In this document: positions 43,062 through 51,336 of the stretch, piece after piece | How the letters are laid out: the number at the start of each line of letters is the position of its first letter | Position numbering within the stretch: position 1 is the first letter of the stretch | Source: Butyrivibrio sp. Su6 | GTDB lineage: Bacteria; Bacillota; Clostridia; Lachnospirales; Lachnospiraceae | Assembly (NCBI RefSeq): GCF_900108105.1 | Contig: NZ_FNUR01000001.1 | Location: forward strand, 496,001-560,000 | DNA: 64,000 nt | Direction of reading: 5' to 3' | The notes under the pieces: generated by a model | Database searches by the model: none | Seen by the model: the letters and a program-made list of their open reading frames with translations, nothing else | What the model was told of the DNA's origin: nothing | Made by a program: the position numbers and the translations under genes

Positions 43062-44741
43062 TTACAGAATCTCCATATTTGCAGAAATAAAATCAGCATA
43101 TCCTGGGAGAGAATTCTCTATATTATTAGAAATAGCAAAAATACCAATCTTTGCACCAACCCACGTATGATCTGACGGAGTATAGTTGGCTCCAAGGTCA
43201 AGTCCCTGTTTCTCATTATCTGATGCACCAAAATTAAGTTTTATTTTGAGACTAGGATTTTCATCTCCCAGAGGATTATGAACATTTTGAAAATACATAT
43301 CTTCTGATTTCAAACTACTATCCGAGTGGGAAAATGTCATGGTCCATGTAATGTCTTTTAACGCATCTGAAGCGGCAAGTTCATTATTATAACAGATTTT
43401 TGAAAAATCGAAATCTTTATCTGCAACTTCTTTTTTATCAGAATCTGTTCCCTCTGAATGAATTGTTTTTATGACATACTTCTCATCAGATACTCTCTCA
43501 ACATATGCGGCCATATACTGGCCACCGGTCATGCATACACCTGCCCTGTCACCAATTTTTAGACCGGAAGCATCCATCCTGATCTTCATTTCAAACATTG
43601 GATAGATCAGTTTTTGTGTAAGAACATTGGCACTTTTCCAGATAACAGGCTCATTTTCAGAACTTGTGTTAAGCGCATATAATCTTATACCATTCTTTTT
43701 ATCAGGTATCTGGCCGTAAAAAGAATCATAATGATTGCCAAGCCATTGCCATGCTAAATTATATTTTCCATTCTCAAAATCATCAGATGCAAAAAGCCCT
43801 GTATCCTCTATATTAAAATCATTTGAAACATTCGGCTTAGTATATTCATAAACCGGTTCACCGCATCCATTTTCATCCGGATTAGTACCAATGATCGGCC
43901 AGCCATCTTTCCATGTAACAGGCTGAAGATGACATATTCTCCCATAAAGGCCTCTGTCCTGGAAATGAATGAACCATTCATCGCCATTTACTGTATCAAC
44001 AAGAGCACCCTGATGAGGTCCATTGATAACAGTATTTCCGGTATGCATTACTTCTTTTATCTCATAAGGCCCATAAATATTCTTGCTTCTAAGAGCGACC
44101 TGATATCCATCTGTTACGCCACCTGCCGGAGCCCAGATATGATAATATCCATCCCTCTTATAAACCTTAGGTCCTTCAATAGTTACAGCAGGGTGATCAG
44201 GATCATTTCCGTTAAAAATAAAGTGATCTTCAGTAAGTGCCCTTGTTCCATCGGAGCTCATTTCGAATATTCCAAGAATACTCTTAAACCCAATCCTGCT
44301 CTTAGCATAGCCATGTATAATGTAAGCTTTACCGTCTTCATCCCAAAATGGACAACAATCAATAAGGCCTTTTCCTTCCAAAAGACATATAGGTTCATCC
44401 CACTTTCCAAGAGGATCTTTAGTTTTTACAACATAATATCCCTCATCCGGCATTCCATAGAAAATGTAAAATACTCCTTCATGGTATCTTATAGAAGGAG
44501 CCCATACTCCCTCTGAATGCCTTGGAATATCAAATCTCTTTTCCTTAATATTGTTTAGAGCGTAATTTACAAGCTTCCAGTTAACAAGATCCTTTGAAAT
44601 CAGTATAGGAAGCCCAGGTGTATAGTTAAAGCTTGATGCAGTAAGGTAATATGTATCCCCCACCCTGATCACATCAGGGTCACTGTAATCAGCAAAGATT
44701 ATCGGATTTCTAAATTTTGAGCCTAAATCTGAATAAGACAT
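43062..44741 (-). CDS. GH43 family glycoside hydrolase (beta-xylosidase/arabinofuranosidase type)
   Basis: A 559-residue GH43 enzyme without a signal peptide. Predicted catalytic residues are Asp21 (SDPDVIRVGDTYYL), Asp128 (GLIDCCPFWDEDG) and Glu189 (IEGPKVYKRDGYY); the C-terminal beta-sandwich (about 340-559) completes the xylosidase-type architecture. The start is the ATG at 44741 with GGAGG 5 bases upstream; eight codons upstream open from a TTG without a signal. It follows the acetylesterase by 20 bases. It should trim imported oligosaccharides in the cytoplasm. Confidence 0.92.
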   Translation of the reverse strand: MSYSDLGSKFRNPIIFADYSDPDVIRVGDTYYLTASSFNYTPGLPILISKDLVNWKLVNYALNNIKEKRFDIPRHSEGVWAPSIRYHEGVFYIFYGMPDEGYYVVKTKDPLGKWDEPICLLEGKGLIDCCPFWDEDGKAYIIHGYAKSRIGFKSILGIFEMSSDGTRALTEDHFIFNGNDPDHPAVTIEGPKVYKRDGYYHIWAPAGGVTDGYQVALRSKNIYGPYEIKEVMHTGNTVINGPHQGALVDTVNGDEWFIHFQDRGLYGRICHLQPVTWKDGWPIIGTNPDENGCGEPVYEYTKPNVSNDFNIEDTGLFASDDFENGKYNLAWQWLGNHYDSFYGQIPDKKNGIRLYALNTSSENEPVIWKSANVLTQKLIYPMFEMKIRMDASGLKIGDRAGVCMTGGQYMAAYVERVSDEKYVIKTIHSEGTDSDKKEVADKDFDFSKICYNNELAASDALKDITWTMTFSHSDSSLKSEDMYFQNVHNPLGDENPSLKIKLNFGASDNEKQGLDLGANYTPSDHTWVGAKIGIFAISNNIENSLPGYADFISANMEIL

Positions 44742-44761
44742 TTTCTCCTCCACAAGTCGTT

Positions 44762-45484
44762 TCAACCATTTGTTTCAATATCCAAGTATTTGGCAAGTGC
44801 CTGACTATCAATAACAAGTGACCTATATGGTTCTTCAAGTTCTGAAAGTCCCTTCGCTATCATTCCTGCATAAAGAAGTGCTCCCTCATATTTGAGATGT
44901 GAATTATCTATTTTCCCTTCAGGTGCCCAATCAGCTTCACCTGCAGCAAGGTTCATATAGTATTTTTTGGAAGCTTCATCTCCTGTCTTTTCAAGGAAAT
45001 TGCGGCTCATTGTAAAAAGATCAATTACAGGAACATTAAACTTCTCTCCTGCCTCTTTCATCCCCTTCACATACTCTGTATGCTCAGATGGCTTTAAATT
45101 GCCATTCTCATCAAAAAGTCTTCTCTCAACTGATGTGATAAATACAGGAAAAGCCCCTTTATTTCTCGCCACATTCACGAACTTTCCGAGATTTACAATA
45201 AAATCATCGTGTGGCTTTGTATATCTCGTTGGATCATTTATCTTTTCATCATTGTGACCAAACTGTATAAAAAGAAAATCGCCTTTTGTTATTTCATCAT
45301 AAATAACAGCAAGTCTGCTCTCATCTATAAAGCTCTTTGTGCTTCTGCCATTTACAGCATGATTATATATCACAACATCTTCCTTGGTATATCTGTCAAA
45401 GGCCTGCGCAATGCCGGTCTGAGGATATGTATTGAACTTATTACAGGCTACAGTTGAATCCCCTGCCCAAAATATGTGTCTCAT
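44762..45484 (-). CDS. SGNH acetylesterase, rhamnogalacturonan acetylesterase-like (CE12)
   Basis: A 240-residue SGNH hydrolase without a signal peptide. Block I is WAGDSTVA (nucleophile Ser10), block II NGRSTKSF, block III FGHNDEK, and block V DNSHL. This set matches rhamnogalacturonan acetylesterases (RhgT/YesT), which remove acetyl groups from pectic or xylan fragments. It is first in the GDSL-GH43-intein-HD-GYP-GH43-isomerase unit and is preceded by its own promoter with a palindrome. Confidence 0.9.
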   Translation of the reverse strand: MRHIFWAGDSTVACNKFNTYPQTGIAQAFDRYTKEDVVIYNHAVNGRSTKSFIDESRLAVIYDEITKGDFLFIQFGHNDEKINDPTRYTKPHDDFIVNLGKFVNVARNKGAFPVFITSVERRLFDENGNLKPSEHTEYVKGMKEAGEKFNVPVIDLFTMSRNFLEKTGDEASKKYYMNLAAGEADWAPEGKIDNSHLKYEGALLYAGMIAKGLSELEEPYRSLVIDSQALAKYLDIETNG

Positions 45485-45501
45485 ACCTCGCTCTCCTTTA
45501 T

Positions 45502-45537
45502 ATTATATTTATTTAATATAATGTCGCTTTTGACATT
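45502..45537 (-). promoter_or_regulatory. promoter and AATGTC palindrome upstream of the acetylesterase
   Basis: A minus-strand TATAAT at 45507-45502 lies 17 bases downstream of the inverted repeat AATGTC-N6-GACATT (45520-45537), which covers the expected -35 position (45525-45530). A regulator bound there would block the promoter. The motif differs from the GTAAG/CTTAC sites of the transporter and uronate genes. Confidence 0.5.
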
Positions 45538-45552
45538 ATTGTACCGATTAAC

Positions 45553-45584
45553 TAAAAAGAGGATATGCATAAAGCATATCCTCT
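45553..45584 (-). terminator. terminator after the sugar ABC permease genes
   Basis: On the minus strand, an 11-pair perfect stem (AGAGGATATGC / GCATATCCTCT, loop TTTAT) followed by TTTT, about 24 bases after the last permease gene. Confidence 0.88.
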
Positions 45585-45608
45585 ATTCTAAATGTCGAAA
45601 GAAAATAA

Positions 45609-46484
45609 TTACTCTTTTACAGCTCCAACATTAACGCCCTGTACAAAGTACTTCTGAAGGAATGGATAAGCTGCCATGAAAGGAAGGATAGCACATACGA
45701 TAGCTGCATAATAAAGAGTATTCTGTGAAACTTTATATGCTGTCGTAGGCGTATCACCATCCATGATCATTACACGAAGCTTATACTGGAAGTTAACCTG
45801 ATCAGGATTTGTAATGTAAATCTGTACTGTGCTGTAATCGTTCCATACTGTAACTGCATACATAAGACCGATTGAAGCAAGAGCTGCCTTTGAAAGAGGA
45901 AGTACTATCTTGAAGAAAATTCCCATAGGACTGCAACCATCAATTTTAGCAGCTTCAAAGAGAGATCCGGGAATTCCTTCAAAGAAGTTCTTCATCAATA
46001 CAAGGTTGTAAACGTTCATACCATGCTTGATAACAAGGATCCACATTGTATCAACAAGATGGAGCTGTTTCATAACGAGGTATTCAGGAATCATACCACC
46101 AGAGAAGATCATTGTGAAAAGAAGGAAGAAAGACATTGCATTTCTACCTGGCATCTCTGTCTGTGTGAGTACGTATCCTCCAAGTGTTGAAAGTACAAGA
46201 CCAAGAAATGTTCCTAATACAGTTGTAATAACTGAATTAAGGAATGGTCTGTACAATCTAACTGTTGTAAAAATTGTAAGATATCCATTTACTGTAAAAT
46301 CTTCAGGCCATAACTTGAACTGGTAAACACCTACAGCATTAAAGGAATCAACAACTACTTTCCAAATTGGAATAAGAACAATAAGTGCAATCAAAATAAA
46401 TACTACATAATTGACAACATCAAATACATGTACTTTATTTTTTCTTGCCTTAACTTGCATAGCCTGTGCTTTTACCTGTGCCAT
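45609..46484 (-). CDS. carbohydrate ABC transporter permease (MalG/LplC type)
   Basis: A 291-residue six-helix permease of the CUT1 family. The EAA loop that contacts the ATPase is EAAKIDGCSPMGIFFKIVLPLS. The ending FVQGVNVGAVKE is typical of LplC/YtcP proteins, which pair with LplB/YteP and an LplA-like lipoprotein to import oligosaccharides such as pectic di- and trisaccharides. The shared MsmX-like ATPase is presumably encoded elsewhere. Confidence 0.94.
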   Translation of the reverse strand: MAQVKAQAMQVKARKNKVHVFDVVNYVVFILIALIVLIPIWKVVVDSFNAVGVYQFKLWPEDFTVNGYLTIFTTVRLYRPFLNSVITTVLGTFLGLVLSTLGGYVLTQTEMPGRNAMSFFLLFTMIFSGGMIPEYLVMKQLHLVDTMWILVIKHGMNVYNLVLMKNFFEGIPGSLFEAAKIDGCSPMGIFFKIVLPLSKAALASIGLMYAVTVWNDYSTVQIYITNPDQVNFQYKLRVMIMDGDTPTTAYKVSQNTLYYAAIVCAILPFMAAYPFLQKYFVQGVNVGAVKE

Positions 46485-46496
46485 AATGTTACCTCC

Positions 46497-47453
46497 TTAA
46501 ATAATACCGCGGCCACGAATTTTCTTACTAGCCCAGTTACATATAAGAACAAGGAAGCAACCAACAATTGATTTGAACAAACCAACAGCTGTTGTATATC
46601 CATAGTCAGGAATGGCTGTAAGGAAAGTCTGGCGGTATACATATGTTGAAATAACATCAGATACGTCAAACACACGGTTGTTATATAATACAAATACTGA
46701 TTCGAAAAGGTTAAGAACCTTTGCAAGGTTAAGAATCAATACAATTATTACCGTATTCATAAGTGCTGGTACTGTTACATACCAAATTTTCTGAATTCTT
46801 GAAGCACCATCAATATCAGCTGCTTCATAAAGTTCAGGATTGATACCGGAAAGTGTTGCAAGGAAAATAACTGTTCCCCAACCTGTCTCTTTCCATATGT
46901 TGATCAAATAGAAAATAGGTCTCCACATTGACTGAACATGCAGGAAGTCAATACTCTGACTTAAAATTCCCCATGACTTTAATGTCTCATTAACAAAACC
47001 TGTAGATGATTTTGATAAGAACAACTGGAATATAGCTGCAACTACAGCCCATGACATAAAGTGTGGCAAATAGATTATTGTCTGAAGAGACTTCTTTGCA
47101 AAAATGTTATGCATTTCATTAAGAAATACAGAAACCAAAACCGAAGTAAAGGTTGTGATCAGAAGTTTCGTAATAGAAATCTCCAAAGTATTAGTAAATG
47201 CTGTCCAGAATTCTTTTTTTCCAAACATTGTGTAGAAATTCTTGAGCCCAACAAACTCAATATTTCTAAGCTTATAAGTATAAAATGCGTAGCGGACACC
47301 CAGCATTGGCCAGTAATAAATAATGATTACAAATACTAAAACCGGCAAAAACATCAAGTAGTAACCAAAGTTATTTTTGATGCGTGTACTAAGAGGCTTT
47401 TTATTAATTGGAGCTCCTGTAGATGTCGTAGCAACCGTCTGCTTCTTACTCAT
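46497..47453 (-). CDS. carbohydrate ABC transporter permease (MalF/LplB type)
   Basis: A 318-residue six-helix permease with the EAA loop YEAADIDGASRIQKIWYVTVPAL. The N-terminal stretch of about 25 residues is basic and cytoplasmic. It is 12 bases upstream of its partner permease and forms the heterodimeric pore with it. Confidence 0.94.
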   Translation of the reverse strand: MSKKQTVATTSTGAPINKKPLSTRIKNNFGYYLMFLPVLVFVIIIYYWPMLGVRYAFYTYKLRNIEFVGLKNFYTMFGKKEFWTAFTNTLEISITKLLITTFTSVLVSVFLNEMHNIFAKKSLQTIIYLPHFMSWAVVAAIFQLFLSKSSTGFVNETLKSWGILSQSIDFLHVQSMWRPIFYLINIWKETGWGTVIFLATLSGINPELYEAADIDGASRIQKIWYVTVPALMNTVIIVLILNLAKVLNLFESVFVLYNNRVFDVSDVISTYVYRQTFLTAIPDYGYTTAVGLFKSIVGCFLVLICNWASKKIRGRGII

Positions 47454-47530
47454 AGCATCCTCTTCCTTTCAAATTGGCGTAATTCACGATTTGTTACATG
47501 ATAATTATATCAATTATCGTGAATTTTTTC

Positions 47531-47578
47531 AAAAAAATCCCATCCCCAAGAAGATTTTTATCCCCCTAAGGGATGGGA
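47531..47578 (-). terminator. attenuating hairpin between binding protein and permease genes
   Basis: On the minus strand TCCCATCC (47578-47571) pairs with GGATGGGA (47545-47538) and is followed by TTTTTTT. It lies about 33 bases after the binding-protein stop and would reduce permease expression relative to the binding protein, as in the nucleoside cluster. Confidence 0.7.
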
Positions 47579-47611
47579 AAAGTTGACTTCCGTCTAAGAT
47601 ATTATATGCAA

Positions 47612-49291
47612 TTACTGTGCATTAAGTTCTTCAACGATCTGAGCAGAAACATCGCCCCACTTCTCAAGGTACTCAGCGATAGCATCTTCTGCTGTCTTCT
47701 CACCAGTTACAACCTGGTTCATAAGAGTTGTCTTATCTGTTACAAGCTCTTCATTAACTTCTGTAAGTGTCTCACAAGAAGCTGCCTGAGGAGCGTCTAC
47801 ACAGTTCTCTGTAAAGAACTTGTTACCAGCTGTTACAAGCTCATCTGAATCAACGAATCCGTTTGTAAGAGGAGCGATAACAAGAACTGGATCAAGGTGG
47901 TTCTTCTTCCATACAGCGTTAGGATCGTTAGGTGACTGCTTAAGGTGGAACTGACCCTCTTCATATGAATAATCCTTCTTCTTGTCAGGATCATCAGCGT
48001 TAGTTGTGAACTCTTCAGCGTGTGTTGACCAGTGAACATCCTCAGCACCATATGTCCAAAGTGTCTGAACTGTATCACCATCAAGCATTGTCTCAAGAAG
48101 TGCATCGAAGATAGCCTGCTCACGAGCGTTGCTGCCATCCTGATCATCTGTGATTACCCAAACAGGAGCTTCTCTGTTGATGTATCCGCCCCATGTATCC
48201 TTGATCTCCTGGATAGGAGCAAGCTGTACAAGTCTGTCATCACCAAGTTCATCATCTACGCCCTGCTTAGACATATTGTCTGTAAGAGTTCTAAGCCATG
48301 TGCCAGCCCAGTATGTGAATACACCTTCTGAAGTTGACTGCTCAGCTGAGAACCACTTCTCACGAGCCTGCTTTGTTCCAGCTTCTTCTGTATCTGGATC
48401 GATTACGCCATCAGCATAACCTTTTGCAAGTCTTGTAAGAGCATCGATTGTAGCCTGCTCTGCAAAACCATCAACCCAAACTCCATCCTTCTCATAGAAT
48501 GAAGGATAAGCGCCCTGCCAGAACTCTGGCATATAGTTGATGTATGGAGCCTCATCAAGCTTACCATAACCAGCAGCGATAACACCGTATGTTCCGTTAG
48601 AGCCATCACCATCTGGATCATTGTTTGTGAATGCAAGAAGCATGTTGTAGTAGTCATCAAAAGTCTTAATATCTTCAGCCTTCATTCCTACTGCATCAAG
48701 CCATGATTTCTTTACATATGTAACGCATCCGTTTCCATATGTAGGAGCAAATCCGTAAAGATGTCCTTCTTCATCCTTCATGTTCTCGTTAACTAAAGGA
48801 AGTGTTACACGTGACTGGAACTCTGCATTTGCATACGCATCTGCCATATCCCAAAGAAGACCAGTCTGTGAATACTGTCTGAACATTGTAGCGCTCATGA
48901 TAAGTGCATCTGGGTAATCAGCATCACCAGGTGCTCCTGTTGTAAGAAGACGTGATACTGTTCCAGCATAATCTGAGTGATCAAGCTGGTTGATGTTAAG
49001 TGTGATTGGATGGCCAAGTTTCTCAGAAACTGCCTTCTCCCACTGCTCCTTGAAAGCCTGCTGTCCGTTTTCAACTGTTGCAGTAAGTGTTCCATCTACA
49101 ACGATGTTAAGAGTCTCAAGTGTGTACTCTCCATCTGCTGCAGCTGTGTCTGCCTGAGTTGTAGCATCTGCAGACTGTGATGCTGTTGTGTCACCAGACT
49201 CTGTAGTTGTCTCAGCGCCTGTGCTGCCACATGCTGCAAGAGAAGCTACCATTGCTGTTGACAGAAGTAATGATAATACTTTCTTTTTCAT
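47612..49291 (-). CDS. extracellular solute-binding lipoprotein (LplA/YtcQ type)
   Basis: A 559-residue lipoprotein with lipobox SLAAC (Cys21), a Thr/Ser/Asp-rich linker to about residue 55, and a large family 1 binding-protein fold (SKQG-type C-terminus, GYINREAPVWVITDD). Size and permease partners match LplA/YtcQ proteins binding oligosaccharides. It leads the transporter operon and has a cre-like site and GTAAG/CTTAC repeats upstream. Confidence 0.93.
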   Translation of the reverse strand: MKKKVLSLLLSTAMVASLAACGSTGAETTTESGDTTASQSADATTQADTAAADGEYTLETLNIVVDGTLTATVENGQQAFKEQWEKAVSEKLGHPITLNINQLDHSDYAGTVSRLLTTGAPGDADYPDALIMSATMFRQYSQTGLLWDMADAYANAEFQSRVTLPLVNENMKDEEGHLYGFAPTYGNGCVTYVKKSWLDAVGMKAEDIKTFDDYYNMLLAFTNNDPDGDGSNGTYGVIAAGYGKLDEAPYINYMPEFWQGAYPSFYEKDGVWVDGFAEQATIDALTRLAKGYADGVIDPDTEEAGTKQAREKWFSAEQSTSEGVFTYWAGTWLRTLTDNMSKQGVDDELGDDRLVQLAPIQEIKDTWGGYINREAPVWVITDDQDGSNAREQAIFDALLETMLDGDTVQTLWTYGAEDVHWSTHAEEFTTNADDPDKKKDYSYEEGQFHLKQSPNDPNAVWKKNHLDPVLVIAPLTNGFVDSDELVTAGNKFFTENCVDAPQAASCETLTEVNEELVTDKTTLMNQVVTGEKTAEDAIAEYLEKWGDVSAQIVEELNAQ

Positions 49292-49329
49292 CTAAATGTT
49301 TCCTCCCATATAGATTGTGTGTTTACTAA

Positions 49330-49349
49330 ATGTAAGCGTTTTCACTTAC
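49330..49349 (-). promoter_or_regulatory. cre-like/LacI-type operator upstream of the binding-protein gene
   Basis: The 15 bases ATGTAAGCGTTTTCA (49330-49344) fit the CcpA cre consensus WTGNAANCGNWNNCW at every fixed position. The same stretch carries GTAAG-N8-CTTAC (49332-49349). It is about 40 bases before the start codon, so it could serve catabolite repression, the local LacI regulator, or both. Confidence 0.6.
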
Positions 49350-49458
49350 CATATATGTACTTTATCATGTAGCGGAAACCTTTTCAAGCATGAAAAATGC
49401 TGAAATTGCTTTGCTACTGTGCACTTTTTCCTGAGAAACCCTTTATTACTGGTTTTGC

Positions 49459-49470
49459 GTAAGTGCTTAC
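49459..49470. promoter_or_regulatory. GTAAGTGCTTAC operator-like palindrome
   Basis: The near-palindrome GTAAGTGCTTAC lies in the 298-base gap between the binding-protein gene and uxaA. Except for one base it equals GTAAATGCTTAC in front of uxaC, which supports a shared regulator, most likely the LacI-type protein at 52.8 kb. The rest of this gap shows no gene. Confidence 0.5.
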
Positions 49471-49589
49471 ATATAAACTTTTCACAAATAAATAGTGTTA
49501 AAAATATGTTTTTCACAAAGCGTTTGGCAAAATTGCACAAAGAATACGTATAACGATTTACTGGCCTGTATACAATCTGTTACTTCTAA

Positions 49590-51092
49590 TTAAAGAGTAA
49601 CGCCCCTCTTCCAAATTGCCATGTCATGGAAACCTGCTTCTTCACTCTTAAGCTTCTCTCCTGACGCTGTCCTTAATATCTTTTCAAAGAGCTCATCTGT
49701 AAGCTCTTCAAAGCTGCGACCTTCAAGGATCTGTCCTGCTCTGAAATCGATCCAGTTATTCTTTTTCTCTGCAATAGTGTTGTTGCTGGCTATCTTCATA
49801 GTAGGAACAGGACATGCAAATGGTGTTCCTCTTCCGGTGGTGAAAAGAACTATCTGAGCGCCTGATGATGCAAGTGCAGTTGCTGCGCAAAGGTCATTAC
49901 CCGGAGCGCAAAGAAGATTAAGTCCTGTAACGTCAGTTCTTTCTCCATACTTAAGAACGTTCATAACAGGGAAATCACCGGACTTCTGGGTACATCCAAG
50001 AGACTTATCTTCCAGAGTTGTGATTCCACCTGCCTTGTTTCCAGGAGATGGGTTTTCATAAATAGGCTCGCCCTGCTTTGTAAAGTAGTCCTTAAAGCCA
50101 TTTATCATATTTACTGTGTCATTAAACTTTTCTTCTGAAACACATCTGTTCATAAGAATAGTCTCTGCGCCAAACATCTCAGGTACCTCTGTAAGAATTG
50201 AAGTACCACCGCATTCTATGATTCTGTCAGAAATTCTTCCAACAAGCGGATTGGCTGTAATGCCTGAGAATCCATCGCTTCCGCCGCACTTTAAACCAAT
50301 GATGAGTTTTGAAGCATCAACCTCTTCCCTCTCATCTTTACAGGCTTCTTCTATAATTTCCTTAAGAAGTGCAAGACCATCAGCCATCTCATCCTCAGAA
50401 TTCTGACAAACAAGAAACTTAACTCTCTTATCATCAACTTCACCAATATATGGTTTTAGTACATCAATATTGCTGTTCTCGCATCCAAGGCCAAGGACAA
50501 GCACACCGCCGGCATTTGGATGATTGATAAGATCTGAAAGAATTGTTCTTGTATGTTCCTGGTCATCTCCTGTCTGTGAGCAGCCATAGTTATGTGTGAA
50601 TGCAACAACTTCATCAACGCTGCCCTTCACATAAGCGTTAGCCTTCTCAGCAAGCTTGGTCGCAATATTGTTTACACATCCAACAGTCGGTATGATCCAA
50701 ACCTCATTTCTGATACCAACTTTACCGTTTGCTCTGACAAAGCCTTTAAATGAAGCCTTCTTTGAACCAACCATAGATTTTCTTTTTTCAAGATAATCCT
50801 TATCTGGCTCATATTTATATTCAAGTATTCCCTCAAGATTTGTCTTTACATCATGTGTATGAACCCACATTCCCTTTGTAATATCTTCTGTGGAATGTCC
50901 TATTGCGTATCCATACTTAATAATATTTTCTCCATTCCTGATATCTTTAATTGCAACCTTATGTCCTGCCGGAATATCCTGTGCAATTACTATGCTCTCA
51001 TTATCTGAAAGTTTCAGTGTCTGCCCCTTAGCCATAGGTTCAAGACAAACAACTACATTATCCTGTGGATGAATTTTTAAAAAGTTACTCAT
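49590..51092 (-). CDS. uxaA: altronate dehydratase
   Basis: A 500-residue UxaA, converting D-altronate to 2-keto-3-deoxygluconate in galacturonate breakdown. The N-terminal SAF domain (about 1-95; HPQDNVVVCLEPM, IPAGHKVAI) and the large catalytic domain (FTHNYGCSQTGDDQEHTRTIL, LKCGGSDGFSGITANP) are both present. The start is the ATG at 51092 with GGGTAGGG upstream; an ATG seven codons earlier overlaps this ribosome binding site. Divergent from uxaC. The tagaturonate reductase that would link the two is not in the window. Confidence 0.95.
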   Translation of the reverse strand: MSNFLKIHPQDNVVVCLEPMAKGQTLKLSDNESIVIAQDIPAGHKVAIKDIRNGENIIKYGYAIGHSTEDITKGMWVHTHDVKTNLEGILEYKYEPDKDYLEKRKSMVGSKKASFKGFVRANGKVGIRNEVWIIPTVGCVNNIATKLAEKANAYVKGSVDEVVAFTHNYGCSQTGDDQEHTRTILSDLINHPNAGGVLVLGLGCENSNIDVLKPYIGEVDDKRVKFLVCQNSEDEMADGLALLKEIIEEACKDEREEVDASKLIIGLKCGGSDGFSGITANPLVGRISDRIIECGGTSILTEVPEMFGAETILMNRCVSEEKFNDTVNMINGFKDYFTKQGEPIYENPSPGNKAGGITTLEDKSLGCTQKSGDFPVMNVLKYGERTDVTGLNLLCAPGNDLCAATALASSGAQIVLFTTGRGTPFACPVPTMKIASNNTIAEKKNNWIDFRAGQILEGRSFEELTDELFEKILRTASGEKLKSEEAGFHDMAIWKRGVTL

Positions 51093-51121
51093 AACCCTAC
51101 CCTTTCCCTGCATTCATGCAG

Positions 51122-51180
51122 ATGTAAGCTCTTTCATTTCTGCTTACATAAATCATATCTGTAATAAACAATTTGGTCAA
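51122..51180 (-). promoter_or_regulatory. uxaA promoter with ATGTAAGC/GCTTACAT operator
   Basis: On the minus strand: TTGACC (51180-51175), 17-base spacer, TATGAT (51157-51152). Overlapping the predicted start site is a perfect inverted repeat, ATGTAAGC (51122-51129) and GCTTACAT (51142-51149), spaced by 12 bases. Its half-site matches those upstream of uxaC and the binding-protein gene. Confidence 0.7.
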
Positions 51181-51236
51181 CTGCTTTTTGGCTTTTTTAA
51201 CTATAAATGAAATGTAAATTTATGCCTTTTTATCTA

Positions 51237-51291
51237 TTGTATTTAAAAATGCCCTCTAGTATAATAATTTTTGATTGTGTAAATGCTTACA
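51237..51291 (+). promoter_or_regulatory. uxaC promoter with TGTAAATGCTTACA operator
   Basis: TTGTAT (51237-51242), 17-base spacer, TATAAT (51260-51265). The operator-like TGTAAATGCTTACA (51278-51291) sits just past the predicted start site, placed to act as a repressor block. The same operon encodes the LacI-type regulator, so feedback is likely. Confidence 0.7.
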
Positions 51292-51336
51292 TATTTTTTA
51301 CAAAAAAATTATTATTTATATAAGGAGGGTTATGAA

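Noticed and set aside
43929..44516. 195-codon plus-strand open frame opposite the second GH43 gene
   Set aside because: Antisense to conserved catalytic motifs of GH43; no recognisable features of its own.
49480..49540. Second cre-like site around ACAAAGCGTTTGGCA
   Set aside because: The fixed TG of the cre consensus is missing on both strands.
51114..51336. Riboswitch in the uxaA/uxaC divergent region
   Set aside because: Leaders are short and explained by promoters and operators; no known riboswitch fold was recognisable.
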